Shown: positions 1 to 14,326, numbered from the stretch's first letter. The stretch: 64,000 nt of DNA from Amblyornis subalaris (GCA_018881555.1 JACAXG010000007.1:9800435-9864434), one strand, 5' to 3'. A program made the numbers and translations. Notes: generated from the letters alone by a model not told the origin.

Positions 1-1739
1 TTTACATGTTCTGATTGCACAGCATAGTTTGCAAACAGGCTGGCTTGGGCAACATCACTAGTGCAGGGTGATAGAGGTGACATTGAGAGAAAGTCTGTGA
101 TTGTCACCAGAGTTAGAACTGGTACTTAGATATCACGAAACTTAATTCATCAGTTCTTGCATAAATGCCCCACAGTTGAAAACAGATGTCTTGCCGGTGA
201 GCAACGTGCAGGATCTCTGGTACCCATTCCACCAGGTCACTCATTCTTTCCACAACATATGTTGACCATTCCTTTCCTTTCCTTGTAAATGGTATTAAAC
301 CAGGAGTGAGGAAGTGGTTTGTAAGCAACGGCAGCTACTGTCAAATTTTGGAATTTTTGTATTTTAGATCCAGTGTACCTCTGCCCAGTCGAGGAATTCC
401 CTTTTTCAGGATCTAACTTGTGTTTTAGAGCACGTTCTAAATGAAGAGAGGAGAGAGGTTGACAAAAAGAAAGAAAAGAAAGATCATGTAGGCTTAGCCA
501 GACTTGGTAAAATGTGGATGTATTAATCACCACTACCCTTGACACTCGAGCTGTGTCCATACTGCAAAAACCCACAGCCTTAACTTGGGCTGACTGACTG
601 AGGTGAACTAAACCGTGAAAATAACAAAAAAACAACCAACAAAGACCAAACAAAGCAGGAAGTATTTTAACCAAATTAATGACTCAAATTCAGCCCTGAT
701 CACTTTATAGGCTCTAAGTTTTTTCAGTTCTTCTGCAGATTTATGTGGTAGATACCGCCTCTTAGTGTAAATGGCAGTCTGTCGTATGGTCTGAACTCTA
801 CAGTCTATGAGTTTGCATTTTTTAGCAGTTTAGCTTTTGCTTTCTTTTTTTCACATGTTCACTTTTTTTAAGAAAAAAATAAAATAATGCTTTGTGACTG
901 CAAATATCTTAAGTTTGCACGTTGTTAACACGTTGAAAATAACATGTTCTTGACAACGTGTACCTCTAAAAAATGCAAATGAATGGTTGCTCAGCCTCAG
1001 TAGCTGTAGACAAGGTTAAAACACTTTCACTTACACGGTGGAATGTGTGGTAGTTTGGTACTCTGTGCATATTGTCTTACTCTGCATGTGTAGAGCATGG
1101 GCTCGACTTCACGTGTTGTTGTCTCCTGCTGATGCAGCAGGTTTTATTCTACTCTGCACAGATGTGTCCTTTAGAGTGTTTGAAATCAAGGAAACTAGAA
1201 TGTTAATTAGAAGACCTTAAATGGCTCTGTTGCCGATTGTACTTCTGGGGTTTTTTTTATGTTTGTGTTTGAGAAGCTGAGCACATCTCCACTGTCAGCC
1301 TTCACGTGAAATTAATGCTGTTAGTTGTGTGTCATAACTTGTCTTTTGATAGTGCTAGATGAAAGAACATCAAGTACAAGTAGGGAAAAACTGTGTTTCC
1401 TTCTTTTCGCACTATGCCACTGCCCAGAAATCCAAGGAAGGCTGATCTCCACTTAGACATGTGCATCTTTTAGAGAGCTACCACGGTTCTAAGGGTGCTT
1501 TCTCCCCTGAGAAGAGGTGAAAAGGAGTGTGGGNTTCTGGCTGCATAGCAAGTAGAAGGTTCAGGCCATTCAAGTCACTGCTTCAGCACCTTCCTCTACA
1601 TGAGAAGTTGCCCAACAAATTTTGGCAAGGAAAAGTTTCCACTACAGATTTACCACCTCTTCATGTAGGTTTGTAGCCTTGTTTCTGTCAGCTGCTGTAG
1701 CAAATGCTCCAGAGGAATTGTCTGGAAGCTGGCCTTGTA

Positions 1740-1815
1740 TACTTATGTATATACTGTATGTGTGCATATAGATATATTTATTTTTTTATACACACACATG
1801 TACATATGTATATAG
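1740..1815. repeat. TA/TG-rich low-complexity stretch
   Basis: An irregular alternation of TATA, TGTG and CACA units on both sides of a T-rich centre. It is a degenerate purine-pyrimidine alternating simple repeat with no gene content. Confidence 0.6.
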
Positions 1816-2299
1816 AAAGCTAAATGGAGAACTTTTGCATAAATTCTAGGCGGTTAGCAGATGTCACACACTCTCATTCTAATGTGATTGTGAATAACAT
1901 AAACGTTTCTAATCTTTCTAATATCTTTTGCCAAACACAAAACAAATAACATATTTCAGGTTGCCATGTAAAAGAAAAGAGAGTGAAATCCTTTGGCTGA
2001 AAGACATATCAAAGCAAATAGATTTAGTAGGTTCTTAGATGAAATTTAGCTGGGGGATGGCAAGTGTGGTTCTCTGTGGTGTTAAACTCTGTGTTAGTGT
2101 AAACAGGAGTTTGGTTGTGGTTTTCCCCCCCATTTGATCTTTGGATTTTTCCATTGTTTTGCACATTGTATTAATTTTGTAGTTAGCATTCCTGGGAAAA
2201 GAGCAGAATGTACAGAATTTGGATTCTATCACTATAAAAACTGTGGGTCAAGGAAATCATTCTCCCAAAGCTGTGAATTTCTGTTTATGTGGCTATGAC

Positions 2300-2330
<31 letters not shown>

Positions 2331-2332
2331 GG
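2300..2332. repeat. A-rich tract
   Basis: Nineteen consecutive A residues are followed by further purine-rich sequence. It could be the decayed tail of a retrotransposed sequence or a simple homopolymer. No recognisable element was seen next to it. Confidence 0.8.
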
Positions 2333-5300
2333 AAGTTTATCAGAACCAGCCAGCCTGATGCAAAAAATAGTTACCAAAACTGCAGGGACAGATTTTGACT
2401 TGGCACTAGTGCAAAAGATACATGTTGCAATTGAAACATCATCCAATTGAAAGTGGCCTAATTTCAGGGCATCAGGAACAGCTAACACGNTCTTTTCCTT
2501 TCACATTTGATGACTTTGCCTGTTCCGAGTTTCAAACTTTGAATTTTAGGGGCAGAGAGGAACACTGGCAAAAAAAAACCCCATTTTTTTNAAAATTAAT
2601 CCATATTGGGTTTATGTTATTCATCAACTCTGCATTTCCCCAAGAACTTATTTCTAATGTAAGAAGGTGCATTCAGTGAGTGGGCAAAGGGGCTCCAAAA
2701 CTCAGCCAGGTGTGGAATGACGAAAAATTACAGAGTCTTTATGATTTGAGTCATTCTTGCTGTTTCGAATGTTCTGCAGTTCAGGACTCAGATCTACATC
2801 TGTCNTAGAATTTAGCACTATATAAATTTATGTATAATTTTACTCATGCTAATTGGTTGAACAAGGAATTTGGAATACAAAGGGAGTAAGGGAATCTGGC
2901 AGTGCAACATCTGAATTGGGTTAGCACAGCAACACATGGATGTACATGAGTGCCTGCCAACTTTCATTTTCTGATTATTTCAGTCAATTGTCAGTAACTG
3001 AACTTTCTTGGCTTGGGGTTTATGCTTATGCACCTGTGAAGGGTTCGTCACCTCTAAATGCCTCTTTCAGCCCAGCTCTAGGATGGCCATCCTGAATGCC
3101 TGCGAAAGGCAGGCTGATGCACTACTGAAGGACTTGTGCTTTGATTAAAGAGAACCAGCACGCTCATCTAGTTTTACCTCTCTAATCTTTAAATTGCTAA
3201 TGTGTCCCTGTTCTGTTTAGCACAGAGGGAAATAACAAGGCAGTTGGTTGCCACAGAGATATGACACNTTTAAATGAGACCTGCCAAGGCTTTGGTAGCT
3301 TTGATATGTAAGAAGTTCACTTTTATTGGAGATTTATAAATGTTCCATGGCCAATACAATGATTAAGATATGTTAGTGTACATGTCAGGGGTTAATATCT
3401 TTCTGGTTTTCTCTACCTTTCCCTTCTGTCNAAACAACTTGCCATAGATAGAAAGGTGGTTCCATGCTGGCCCTATAGCCCACTCTGTAGGAGTTTGCAC
3501 ACACAGAGCAATGTTTGACTAATAATTCTAATTTATAAACCATCAACAATCCTAAAAACAGATTAGCCAGCGAGGACTTTTTGTGACAAATACCATGGCA
3601 CTTTTCCATACCGAACCACATAAAAAGACTCTGGGTCAGAAAAATGCATTCATTTAGGATCAAGTCTAGCAAAAGTCCCACGATTGCCAATGGAACAAGA
3701 ATAACACCCCTGTTGCCAGACTTTTCCTCGGCAGTGGGTGGCCATGGATAGAGTGCTGTCCCTTCCCCCACCAACATACCCTCTGTGTTACAAGTTGATT
3801 TCTGTGGAGGTCCAGCAGCTACACAGTCTCGGGGTAGCTGGCTACCAGCCTGTGCTTGCATTCCTGCCTGGACTGCAGGGGCTCTGACAGCAAAGGCAAC
3901 CNTGATGCTTAACTTCACTCCTGGCGTGGCACAGGCCTGGTGGAAAACACTGAGGTTCAGGAACAAAGTGCACAGGGAGTTCTAAACCACCTCTGTCACC
4001 TCCTGGACGCCGCTGTGCGCTCAGATCTCAAGACTAAGGAATTTATTCGTGCCAGGATTCNCCCTGAGTTACTCAGCAAGCCAGAGCTCTTGGGGAACAC
4101 GAGCAGCCAGGTTCCTCTGAGCCAGCGTGGCAATGGGTGCAGNCTCTTTCTTTGAGTGTAGAGCCGGACCCAGGTGAGGGGAGCTGCTTGCCAGCTATAG
4201 AGAGAGCCACAAATGCCCAAGTGAACCACCTTACTCTGCAAAGTCAGCCCAAAGCAGGAAGAGCAAGGACTTGAGAAACACATGGATTCTCTGTCGATAC
4301 CAGCGAGAGTTCCAGCTGCTTTTAGAAAAGCATCAGAAAACTGGTACACTTGGCCCATCTTTTGGGTTCACCAACCCGAACATACATTCTACTCATCAGA
4401 ATGCTGTTTTCCAGCTGAGCAGAGCTTTCTCTCCAAGACATTTTTAGGGGGGGGGAAAAATAGTGCAAAACAACAAAACAACTGAATAATTGAAAGAGAA
4501 ACATAGTTTTGGAAGATGATGAAAGTTAAGAAAATGGGAAGGGACCAGAGGGATAAAATATTATATTTGCCAGTTGCAATATTTATTTCCTCTAGTTACA
4601 GAACTATATGGTGGGTGGATGAAGGTAAATGAGACCTCTTTATAGTAGATTTATGTAAATACAGAAGAGCTTTTCCAGGACCTACATATATTCACCAAAT
4701 ATGAAAACTGTAGTAAATTATTACAGTAAAAATGTCAGAAGCTTCCCTGAGATCAGCAAGAAAAACTCCTTGGTTCTTCAAACTCAGCTACATAGCTCCA
4801 TCTCATATGCTATTACTCTTACCCTCTGCTGAGACCCACATCCACAAAGGCATGGGATGGGCTTAGTAGCATACCCTGAATATCAACACTTCTGGATGTT
4901 TTACATTAAAGGGGAAATTTAAGGCCCCCTCTCATGCCAACTTCTGTCTGTGATGTGCATATTCATAAAATACATGCTGCTTTTCAGCGATGGCTTTTCA
5001 GTCAAGCTAATTCAGACTTTTGCCAAGAGGGTTGGTCCCACCCATCCCTTCCAGCGTTTGCTGTCTTGTGCCAGCACCAGCATTTGTGTCTGTAGAACAC
5101 GCTCTTCCCCCAGTACAGGGTACAGGCAACAGGGAACTGATCCAGGTGAAAGCTGACTTGTTTTTATTGTGGAGTGACTGCAGAGCTGTATCTCAGAATC
5201 CAATTCTTCACTGGTACCAGCCTTTTTATGAGCGCACTAAGTAAAAAAATAACATTTGTTTAGATAAGTCCAGTTTAGACTTACTGGACAAACACTGTGG

Positions 5301-8300
5301 GCAGTGAAGACCATATCTGACATGTATTGATGCTGTGTTGCACGGATGGGTTTCCCCAAAGAATCNGAGAGCAATTGGATTCTCCCCATGGTGAACTCTC
5401 CATGCCTCCCCATATTCTCGGCTATTGCTGGTGCTTCATTCTTCCTGTGTGTGCTGGTCCTGGAGTAAGAGATACCTTGGGCTGGGCACAGGCATGGCAG
5501 TACTGTANGTGTGTCACGTTATGCTCTGCTTGCACTCAGCTCACATTTGCTGTGGGCTGCTGAGAGAAGGGGGAGGAGAGAAGGGAAAAAAGCCCATGAG
5601 CAGAAGCTGCAGGAGATCACAAGAAAAGACCCTCCACAAAGTTCTGTGCCCCAGATCTGATGCTTGACTCACTAAGCTTCACAAAAGCCCTTGATACTCC
5701 TCCCTGCTGAGCTGAGCTGTCTTCCCTGCTTACCTTTGATCATAAGTAGTGCATTAACTTACGTATTGCAGTATTCTGGGTTTGTGTCTTGCTCATACGA
5801 GGATCTATGAGATGGGGGCTAGATTCACATGTGCTCTCACATTCCTTCCAGAAGAATGTAGAAAAATCAGAATGCAGCCAGAAGTCTCCATCTAGTCTGA
5901 TTTTTCTGTTCTTTAACACTATCTGGGAGTTGCTGTACGTGGGGTATTGTAGGCCAAGGTTTATAGCACTGCATTTAACTACACCTTTCACACAGCTCGT
6001 AAAGCAGATTTCCAATAGCTGTAATTTTAAATTTCTCTCCTTGGATGCAGTGGAAAATGTGACTTTCATGCTTTTCTGTATGTTTACAGCATCATAAATA
6101 ACACACAGATCTGAAGTGTTTTAAGTACATCANTATGCTATTTTAAACAAAGTCATGAAAATATGTAGTATATAGTGTCCAGTTGTTTTTATTTCTTTCG
6201 AGGGTAAGATTCCTCCTGCCTGCAAAATTTTTAACTTTGCATAATTTAAGACTTCTTTATGTGCTGCACCTCAAAGTAAAAAGAGTTCAAAGTCAGATGA
6301 AACCTGNGTGAAGAAAGCAAGCATGCAAAAAGCCTGTGTGGTATTGCTACTTACTACAGGTTTTAGGATTTACAGAGTTTCAATAGACTTTTCACCAAAA
6401 TTTCAATCTGTGATAGGTTTAATATCCAAAATCTTATGAAATCTTTTGACAAAACAATTTTATGTTGATAATTAATACGGCAATAACTTTCAATGCACCA
6501 AGAAGACTTTCCGTTAGGTAGAATTGTTTGATTATAATCAGTCTCCATAACTGCAGCAGTATGTTTATCACACATCATATGTTTATTACACTGTATCAGT
6601 CCAACACTTTTATAAAATGAATCATTGCTAAAAAAACCTGCTTCTTATTTAGGATTATGTTCGTATCAGGCATTATATACATAGCTGATAGAGTATATAA
6701 ACTTGATGGTTGTTAAATTTAACTACTGATCTGATACAAATATTTCAAAGCAAATTTTCATCTTTTAGAGGTTAAAGTCTGGATATATTTTCTCTAAGGG
6801 AATAGCTGTGCTCAAGCATAGATTTCTAAGCATTTCTGACCTTTTTCACATGCAAGAGATCTCGGGGTTTTTTGTCACAAGCGTCACTCATAGAAATGGA
6901 AAGCTCTGAATGTATTAAAAGATGGTGTGGTCTATTAGTCAAAAAATGCAACTGATGTTCTTGAACGTTCTGCTTCAGTGAACCCCTCACACACCACACA
7001 TGGAACCAGTAAAGGAGCACTGTTTCTTTCTTGAAATGGGCCATGCTATTTCGTTTGAAACAACATGTGTTTCTGCTGGGTGTTCTGTGGTTCTGTCTCA
7101 ACAACATTACTCAGAGCTCAAATACAGCAGGTATCAGCCAAGGAACTCTCAAGTATCAGAGGGATGAATAAATCATATTTTCAAGAAACACCCATCCCTT
7201 TCAAATAGATACACAGCTATACATCTGAGACATAACTTGCTTGAAAGAAATAGTTTAATCTCACTCTTCCAAAATTCGAGATGCCAGAGGACTTCCAGTA
7301 ACAACTTAAATGAAAGTCACAGGAGAGGAATTGAGGCCTCAGTACTACTGGGGACTATAAAAACCAATCCCTTTCCTCGTGTCTGTTCCACTGGTGACCT
7401 CTAGTGCCCAAGGACAAGAACAAGTATTCAAAGTTTCTCCAAAGCATTTCTTTGGGAGAACGTGCAGTAAAGCAGCTTCCNTTTTTTTCAGTGTTAAAAA
7501 TCCTGATGTGGGCTTTCAGTTCACAGTATTTTAAATGCAAAATAATAGTAAAGAAACTTAGTGTACTAGGGGAAGCAAAATATTTATGCTAATTTTATGA
7601 CTAGAAAGCTTCTGATTTGTAAAAATCAATACTGTGGAAGATTATTCACATTTGGACCATCTGTTTCAGGCATTTGTAATTTCCTTAGTCTGGGAAAAGG
7701 AACCGAACCCACATTGGAAATGTCGTGCTTCAGCCAGCACAGGCTACAGAGCAGATGACCAAGCATGAGGCCTAAAGAGGTAACATGGTTATCAACTAGT
7801 TGGAATTTAGCTGAGAAAATGGGATGCCTAAGTACCCACTCAAAGACCACAACGGTTCAGAGCCTGAGTTTTAGTTACTATGAGATTTCTTTTAATGCAG
7901 CACGCTGTGACTTGAGAGTAGGCTGTTTCCTATGGGAAGGCTGAATGGTAGGAAAATGTATCTTAGGTATTTCCTTCGCAACAATATTGTTGAATGGAGA
8001 GTGAACTGGAAAGCAGTTCTGAACTTGACAGATATCTTGTCAGCTATGGAAGTGATGGGCAGTTGCAAAGCTCCAGGGCATTCCATGTCACTTGCACAAA
8101 GTGCTTCGGGAGATCTGACTTCCATGAAGACGATCTCTGCCCGTGACTCAGACTTGAAGCAATGAGAAATTTTCTTTGGCTAATGTTAACTTGGTGAGGT
8201 ACAAACAGCAGATAGCTCATGTTTAACAGTGTTAACAGGAAGGTATTGAACTGTGCTCTGAGAGAAGCATACTAGAGANAAGCACTAGAAAATATATGTA

Positions 8301-8444
8301 TGGAGGAGTTAATAAATGAATGTATGCATTAATACTTTGTAGGTATATATTTTAATAGAAACAAGATAAAGTACAGAAATCATGCTTACAGCAGAAGAGA
8401 AATCTCAGATCCCTCTTTCCAAGACTGTACCCTAACCAAAAGAA

Positions 8445-8695
8445 AGAATCACAGAATCACAGANTATACTGATTTGGAAGGGACCATCAAGGATCATTGA
8501 CTCCAACTCCTGGCCCTGCACAGGACACCCCAAGAGTCACACCTTGTGCCTGAGAGTGTTGTCAAAACACCTCTTGAACCGTCTCAGGCTTGGTGCTGTG
8601 ACCACTGCCCTGTGGAGCCTGTTCCAGTGCCCAACCACCCCCACAGGTGAAGAACCTTTTTCTAATATTCAACCTAAACCTCCCCTGATGAGTTT
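8445..8695 (-). mobile_element. CR1 LINE 3'-end fragment
   Basis: The plus strand starts with the reverse complement of the CR1 3' end (AGAATCACAGAATCAC) and continues through the antisense of the conserved CR1 tail, including 'ggccctgcacaggacaccc' and 'cctgttccagtgcccaacca'. The element therefore reads on the minus strand. It is strongly 5'-truncated, as is usual for CR1 in birds, and keeps only the last codons of the reverse-transcriptase frame and the 3' UTR. Short open frames here belong to the element and not to a host gene. Confidence 0.92.
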
Positions 8696-11600
8696 TGCTC
8701 GTGCATCCTGCCCACCAGTCCTGAGCATTTTGCTGCACTGTAATTGAGTTGTAAAAGACTCCTACTAGTCTCCTAGTTAGTGGTAAAGGACACTGGGAAT
8801 ATGAACTTATCAATATGAATCATATTGATGTAGGAATTGTATCTCTGAGTGCTCTGAAACATAATAGATTACAGGAGAGGTGGGCAGTTGCCCTCTTCTC
8901 TCCTTACATTTTAAAAGAGAAGGATGCTGCGATGGATTCTAAATTGCAAGTCCTGGATGAACGAAGGCATTATCCTGCAGCTCTGTGTCAGGAGCCTGTG
9001 TCACAGGGAGCTCAGCATGGCAGTGCCATTGCTGTTGCAGGACAAACATGTCCTGTGATGTGGTTGCACACANCTCCATAGGCTGCCACTCCGACCTGCC
9101 TTCATCTCACTTGTCGCTGCACAGACACCTTCTGCAGAGTTCTGGTGTTCCCTCCAGACAGCAAATGCCTAAAACTCTTAGCTGTTTCAATTGTTTATTG
9201 GGTCTGTCCCGAGAAGGCTAATGGCCCAGGGTCAAAGAATTCAGCGTTGTAGTTATTGGGCATCTCTTGAGTAAAAGCACGTGTGTGGATGTGTAAGAGA
9301 GAGAAAAAGAGAGTGTGGGAATGGGGAGGAGAGGAGGTGTGTACAGAAGCTAGTCTTCCCTGTAATATAAACCATGCCAAATCCACTTACACATAGAGAG
9401 ATGTAAGTGCAATCTTAAAATCTGTGTGTTGGGTGGCAAAGCCAATTACATGACTTCATTTCTGACATCATTTGATGACTGTGGGCGGTGAACACAAGCC
9501 ACCTAGCTGCAACCTTCTAAGCTTTCTGCAGCTTATGTAAGAACTTAACAGGACAGTAAGTTGCAGTAGCTGACTGTACATAAAGTACAGAAAACTTTGG
9601 AAAAGGGAAACTTTATTTTCATAAAGGTGTGGGAAACAGCTGACATCTTAGCCCAAATGTGAGCAGAACACTCTTAAGGCAAACACTTTTATCCTGTTAT
9701 CACATTGGCTGTCCAGCAGTGCTCCTCTGACCAGGATCTGGAAGGTGGTAGCGATCCAGAGTGCTGCACACACTGCCTGAGGAGCACAAAAATCATTAAT
9801 ACTCAGGTAGTAAAAGTGTACCACTGGTGTTTTAAAGAAAGCCAAAGCACCACTCTGGTGCAGTGAGAGTATCACTGTGCAAGCANCTGGAGGCACCTGG
9901 CTCCTTTCTGACAACAGCAGCCTCTTCAGAGGATTCAGAGGGGGTATTTCCTGCCTTTAAGATTGTTTTAGTGGCTGAATCATCCATAGTCTGAGCCAGA
10001 AAGAAAGTAAAAGTCGTACGATGACTCATTAGGAGTGTAAGAATATAAAATATACNAGTTCTAGAACTTTTCTTTTGTATGTTTTCAGCTGGAATCCAAT
10101 TTTCTTTCAAGTGCAGTCTGACAAAAAAGAAAAAAGCAAGTAAAAAGGAACAATTTTAGGCAGCATAGAAAATGGGTCAGTCAACATTTTCAACTAGCTT
10201 GAACTTGTCCAACTGTTTCTAANTATGTTCAAACTATATTTACTAACATTAAAATGTATATCTATCCTCCTGCTTGACCAAAAAGACAGAGGTATTCAGT
10301 TATATCAATTAGCAAGGTAAGATAAGATAAACATTTCAGATAAAATATCCTTCTTCATACTTTTAATCATAATTAAAATTTATAGTTTAAATCAGAGTAT
10401 AGTTCCTGCTCTGCTCAGGAACCAGTGGTTCAGACCCGGTGCTGGCCTCTGAAGACTGGGGTGAGCAGCTTCCTTTCAGGGGCTCTCTGTCGTGTTTTAT
10501 TCATCTGAATAAATAAGGGTACCTGAAAATTTGAAACAACAACTTTCAGGCCATCAAGAGCTATGTAAGCTTGCTAAACTTTGGTTTTTTTACTCCGTTC
10601 CACTTATACAACTAAAAAAAAAAGGCACAAACCCCCCATTTTTGAATAGGCTAAATTTAAGAATGTTGCACCCATCAGGAAAAATGAAATGCTTTACTCT
10701 CTAAACATTCCTACTAAACATCTGGGAAATCTTAGCTTAAAAACAGTGCAGCAGGCACAATGGAAAATCCTTGAGAGTGATGACAGCTCTGATTTCACAT
10801 GTATTTATAATCCTGCACTTCGTTTATTTTCTTGGGATTTCTGAATTTGACAGAGACAGATATCTGAAAATAACTGACATGCTAGCTGTCAGCCTCTCCT
10901 TAAAATGTGTGGTCAATAGATCAAGGGAACTAAAACACAAGGGGCTCAATGTTATTCCCCNTTACAAAATGCAGAGAGGATGAAGCATTTTATAGTTCCT
11001 GAGTGAAATGCTCATATGTGAAAAAATAAATAGCTGGCAGTCTCTCACTTCAGCGACTTATATGGGGTGCTGAATGCAAACTACTACCTGCAGTCTGTGA
11101 AGGGAGGACTTTGCCACTGTAACGCAAACATGGAAGCAGGAAAATGAGAGNTGTTGCTACAGGGGGCAAACTTTCACCTGGTTTAGGGCTTAGATTTTCA
11201 CCAGGCATGTGAAAGGTCCTTCCTCAATAGATGGGATCATTTTGTGGAGTAACGTTGAGATAATGTTTCCACGTGCAGATCCATCTCCTTCGTTGCTGTA
11301 GGCATTGGGGGTAATCCATAGTTTTGGCAGGTAGGAAAAGCAGGACAGACCTAAATGAAACTAAAGCTGCTTTGAGACAGAAGTTTTGTGCTTTGCACGT
11401 CTGCAGTTCCCAGTATGAAGAGGAGAGTTTCTTCAAATTAAACAACATCCCGAGTACGGACAGCTGGGACAATGAGTGACCATAAAAGGCCAACATGTTA
11501 CTTTTTATTCAAAAGGCAAAGATAATAAGATTAATTTTGAAATTCTCCAAATATGAGATAGAAGACAGCAGTGATTGCTTGCTGTCCACAACACTGAAAC

Positions 11601-14200
11601 TTCTTGTGTGGTGTCAGTAGTTCTGCCAAGGTAAGCAGGAAGAGGAATGAACTACTTCCCTCCACTTCCTATATCTGCTGGGTGCTGCATAAATTTCTGA
11701 GAGAGAACCTACTGGTGAGTGGCTGCAGATCAGACTAGACAAAATTCCTTCCACATGTGACAACCACTCATTGCTCATTAACCACAGAGATTCGAGAAAT
11801 CTGCTCTGTTCAGTTATCTCTGTTGTGGGTGACGGCCTTGTGTGACACGAGTACTGCACAAATGGCAGCTAGGACTGGGAAAACCTGCCAGAGAGGGATC
11901 CTGGCAGCTCGTTCCTCAGAGGGATAAGCCCTGCTTCCTCAGTGGAATACNTCTGAGGAAAATTCATCAGGGATATTCCTGGAGCACCTCCTTAGCCTTG
12001 CCTGGAAAAAGAACTGTAAGTGTGGGTGTACATGGATGTATGTACAAGGACTGGAAAACGAGTGGTAGACTACAATGTGTGTGACTGAGGCTGCAGCAGC
12101 AATGATTTTGAGTCACCTCACAGTAAATATCTTGTTACAGAGATCTTTTGGTTTAGGAGATGTGACACTTTTTTATTTCATAAGTAAATACAAGCTGTCT
12201 TGCAAGTAGATCCTGAAATGTAATTCAGTTTTAATGTAATGGTTATTATTTTTCCCAGTCATAGTTTTCTGCTCATACCACAGCTCCTGACCACATACAA
12301 TAGCGTAAACATGACGATTAGTGTGTGTGACTGTCACATCCCACTCTTAAGAGGAAGGGAGCACCCAACATTCATAGATGCCTGTGGTGGAAAAGGAACA
12401 ACAAATTTCACAGGGTCTGAAAAAACTTCCGAGGTGTTATTAGTAAATTATGCAATATATTTGCTGTGCCTTCAGGAACCCCGAGGTGCCTGTATTTGGG
12501 TGTGTGGGGACAAGAATAGGACTGCAAATGAGAATACAGAGTTGAGAGAGATTGGAGGAGGGTTCCAGATATTTAGACAACTTCCTAGGGAGAACCAGGC
12601 TGACAAAATCCTGCTTAATTTTGCAGTTTCAGTGAAGTTATTTATAGGTGTCTTTCTGAATTTTCTCTCCTACTTCCACTTTGTTTCATAAATCACTGTT
12701 GTTTTTCATACAGTGCACCTATTGCTGCTGTGGCACTTTGTAAAATCAGGGGGCTGGATTCTCTCTGGCATTCTTGCTAGCAACGGCAATGACAGCAGGT
12801 TTCAGAAATGCAGAATATGGTGACCAGAGCAGTGAATTTAAGAGTATTCCATTGAGAATATGGGCTCTTGAAACTTGTCTATTGGATGAACACTTTTTTT
12901 TTTGTGTACACAGGAGATGCGTGAAGATATTAATTTCTTACTCCAGTGAAAATGTTTGTAAGAAGGAAGAGGAAACATAATTGTTGCTGGAGATAGTCTT
13001 CAAACAACTCTGAGAAGGAAACCTCTGTTACACAAGCAGTTTTTGAGAGAAAGTCTTTGGGAAAAAAAGGATGCATAAAGAAAATGGAGTTTTTGTGCTG
13101 GTTAGCAATGGACTTGGAAGGCAGAAAACATTGTACCAGTTTCTCACTGTGAAAGTCTGCTGTAGCCTGATAAATGTTCTGAATGAAAGATAAGGGTGTG
13201 CACCGAAAAAAAGCTGTTAATGACACATCGCTGCAGGCATTATGCTGCCTTGTGGNACGGAGATATCTGTCCAAATGCTTGTTATTGCCGCTGCTTGTCA
13301 CTCCTGAAAGTCCGTCTGGTATCTTTTTCACGTGTGGAGGTTGATGGCTGAGGAAAGGCCGTCTAACAGTGAGCTGTGGCACAGTGCACGGGTCCGTGGA
13401 GACACAAGTATTCCGTGTTGTACTGTTCTATACCTCGAAAGAAATGGTCTCAGCAGAGAAAGAGGGTGAAATTTTGACAGCAAGATGATAGTTTGACAAG
13501 CAAATTCCTTTTGCTTGACAATTTCTTTTGAATTCAATTTATCCGTAGTCAACTCAGCATATTCTGTGGTATACCCTCTGATGAAATTCATACCTGTGCC
13601 GACCCATCTGGAATACTGACCATCAGCTTTGAGATGGACTTGGGAAGCAGCTATGGAAGGCAGAATCCTGTTTCTTTAAATAACCCTAAATATCTAGGTA
13701 TGTGAACAGTCATTCCACTTTACAGGCTTGCAGTGGTTTTGCTTTGAATATTTAATTTTATGGTGCACTAAATGTTTGTGAAGATATTATAGTCTGTGAC
13801 CAGTGCCAAAGGAAATGCTTGGCTTTTGTGATCAACACGCATTTCACTTCCGTGTGTCCAGGCTTTTCCATCTGGATGCATTTTCCATGCTTACCAGGAG
13901 CTTTGAGACCTACACAGTTTCTCTGTAGGTGTGGCACACGAGAATATCCTCATCACAACTTGAGTATTTTAGTAAACGAGCAGTTCAGAACTTGTTTTAC
14001 ATGTGAATAGGACTTGTCGTTCACCTGTTGCTTTCGTAGTTTTTGTGCTCCCTGCACACTTAGTGAAGTGTGAAAATTCTTTTCAGCAGATCCAAAACTC
14101 CTGGAGTCACACAGCCCATGTGGCATCCCAGCCCTTGAACCAGCTGTTTCAGGAAACAGTCTGATTCAGCCAATGAGCAGCACAGCAAAATGATAAGCGC
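8696..14200. other. Intergenic sequence upstream of the small membrane-protein gene
   Basis: No gene could be supported. A plus-strand open frame of 150 codons at 12239-12691 and a minus-strand one of 150 codons at 12930-13382 have no recognised features and are within the range expected by chance. A minus-strand exon-like signal at 9897-9990 is treated as a finding. The 5' untranslated exon and promoter of the plus-strand gene that starts at 14327 may lie near the end of this interval, but I see no TATA box or CpG island. Confidence 0.5.
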
Positions 14201-14223
14201 AGCAGGGGCAGGCTTTTGAGGTC

Positions 14224-14249
14224 TGTGGCTTTTGGGGGTAACAACCACA
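14224..14249 (+). promoter_or_regulatory. Two RUNX-type motifs just upstream of the first coding exon
   Basis: TGTGGCT (14224-14230) and AACCACA (14243-14249), the two orientations of a RUNX-like core, lie 80-100 bases before the start codon of the small membrane-protein gene. Such short motifs occur often by chance. Their pairing next to a signal-peptide exon is only suggestive of blood-cell or skeletal expression. Confidence 0.2.
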
Positions 14250-14326
14250 GCTTCTTTGCTGTGGAGACAGTGACCCGGGGATNTTTCCCTGGCGGTTTTG
14301 CTCTTTTCCAAACACAAAAAGAAAAA

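Larger units (their letters stand above)
1..8444. other. Intergenic sequence, no gene seen
   Basis: AT-rich sequence without a recognisable gene on either strand. The open frames are no longer than expected by chance and none has a recognised protein pattern. The longest, on the minus strand at 3385-3966, crosses two unresolved bases. A more GC-rich patch at about 3700-4300 breaks the AT-rich background and could be an old decayed repeat, but I could not assign it. An A-rich tract lies at 2300-2332 and a TA/TG-rich stretch at 1740-1815. Confidence 0.6.

Noticed and set aside
237..674. 145-codon minus-strand open frame with a hydrophobic start
   Set aside because: It looks like a signal sequence at first, but the rest has no pattern and overlaps another frame of similar quality.
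3385..3966. 193-codon minus-strand open frame
   Set aside because: It contains unresolved bases and has no family pattern. By a rough estimate, one frame of this length is expected by chance in a window this size.
12239..12691. 150-codon plus-strand open frame upstream of the membrane-protein gene
   Set aside because: No recognised domain, no convincing splice or promoter context, and length within chance range.
12930..13382. 150-codon minus-strand open frame
   Set aside because: No recognisable protein pattern, and it holds an unresolved base.
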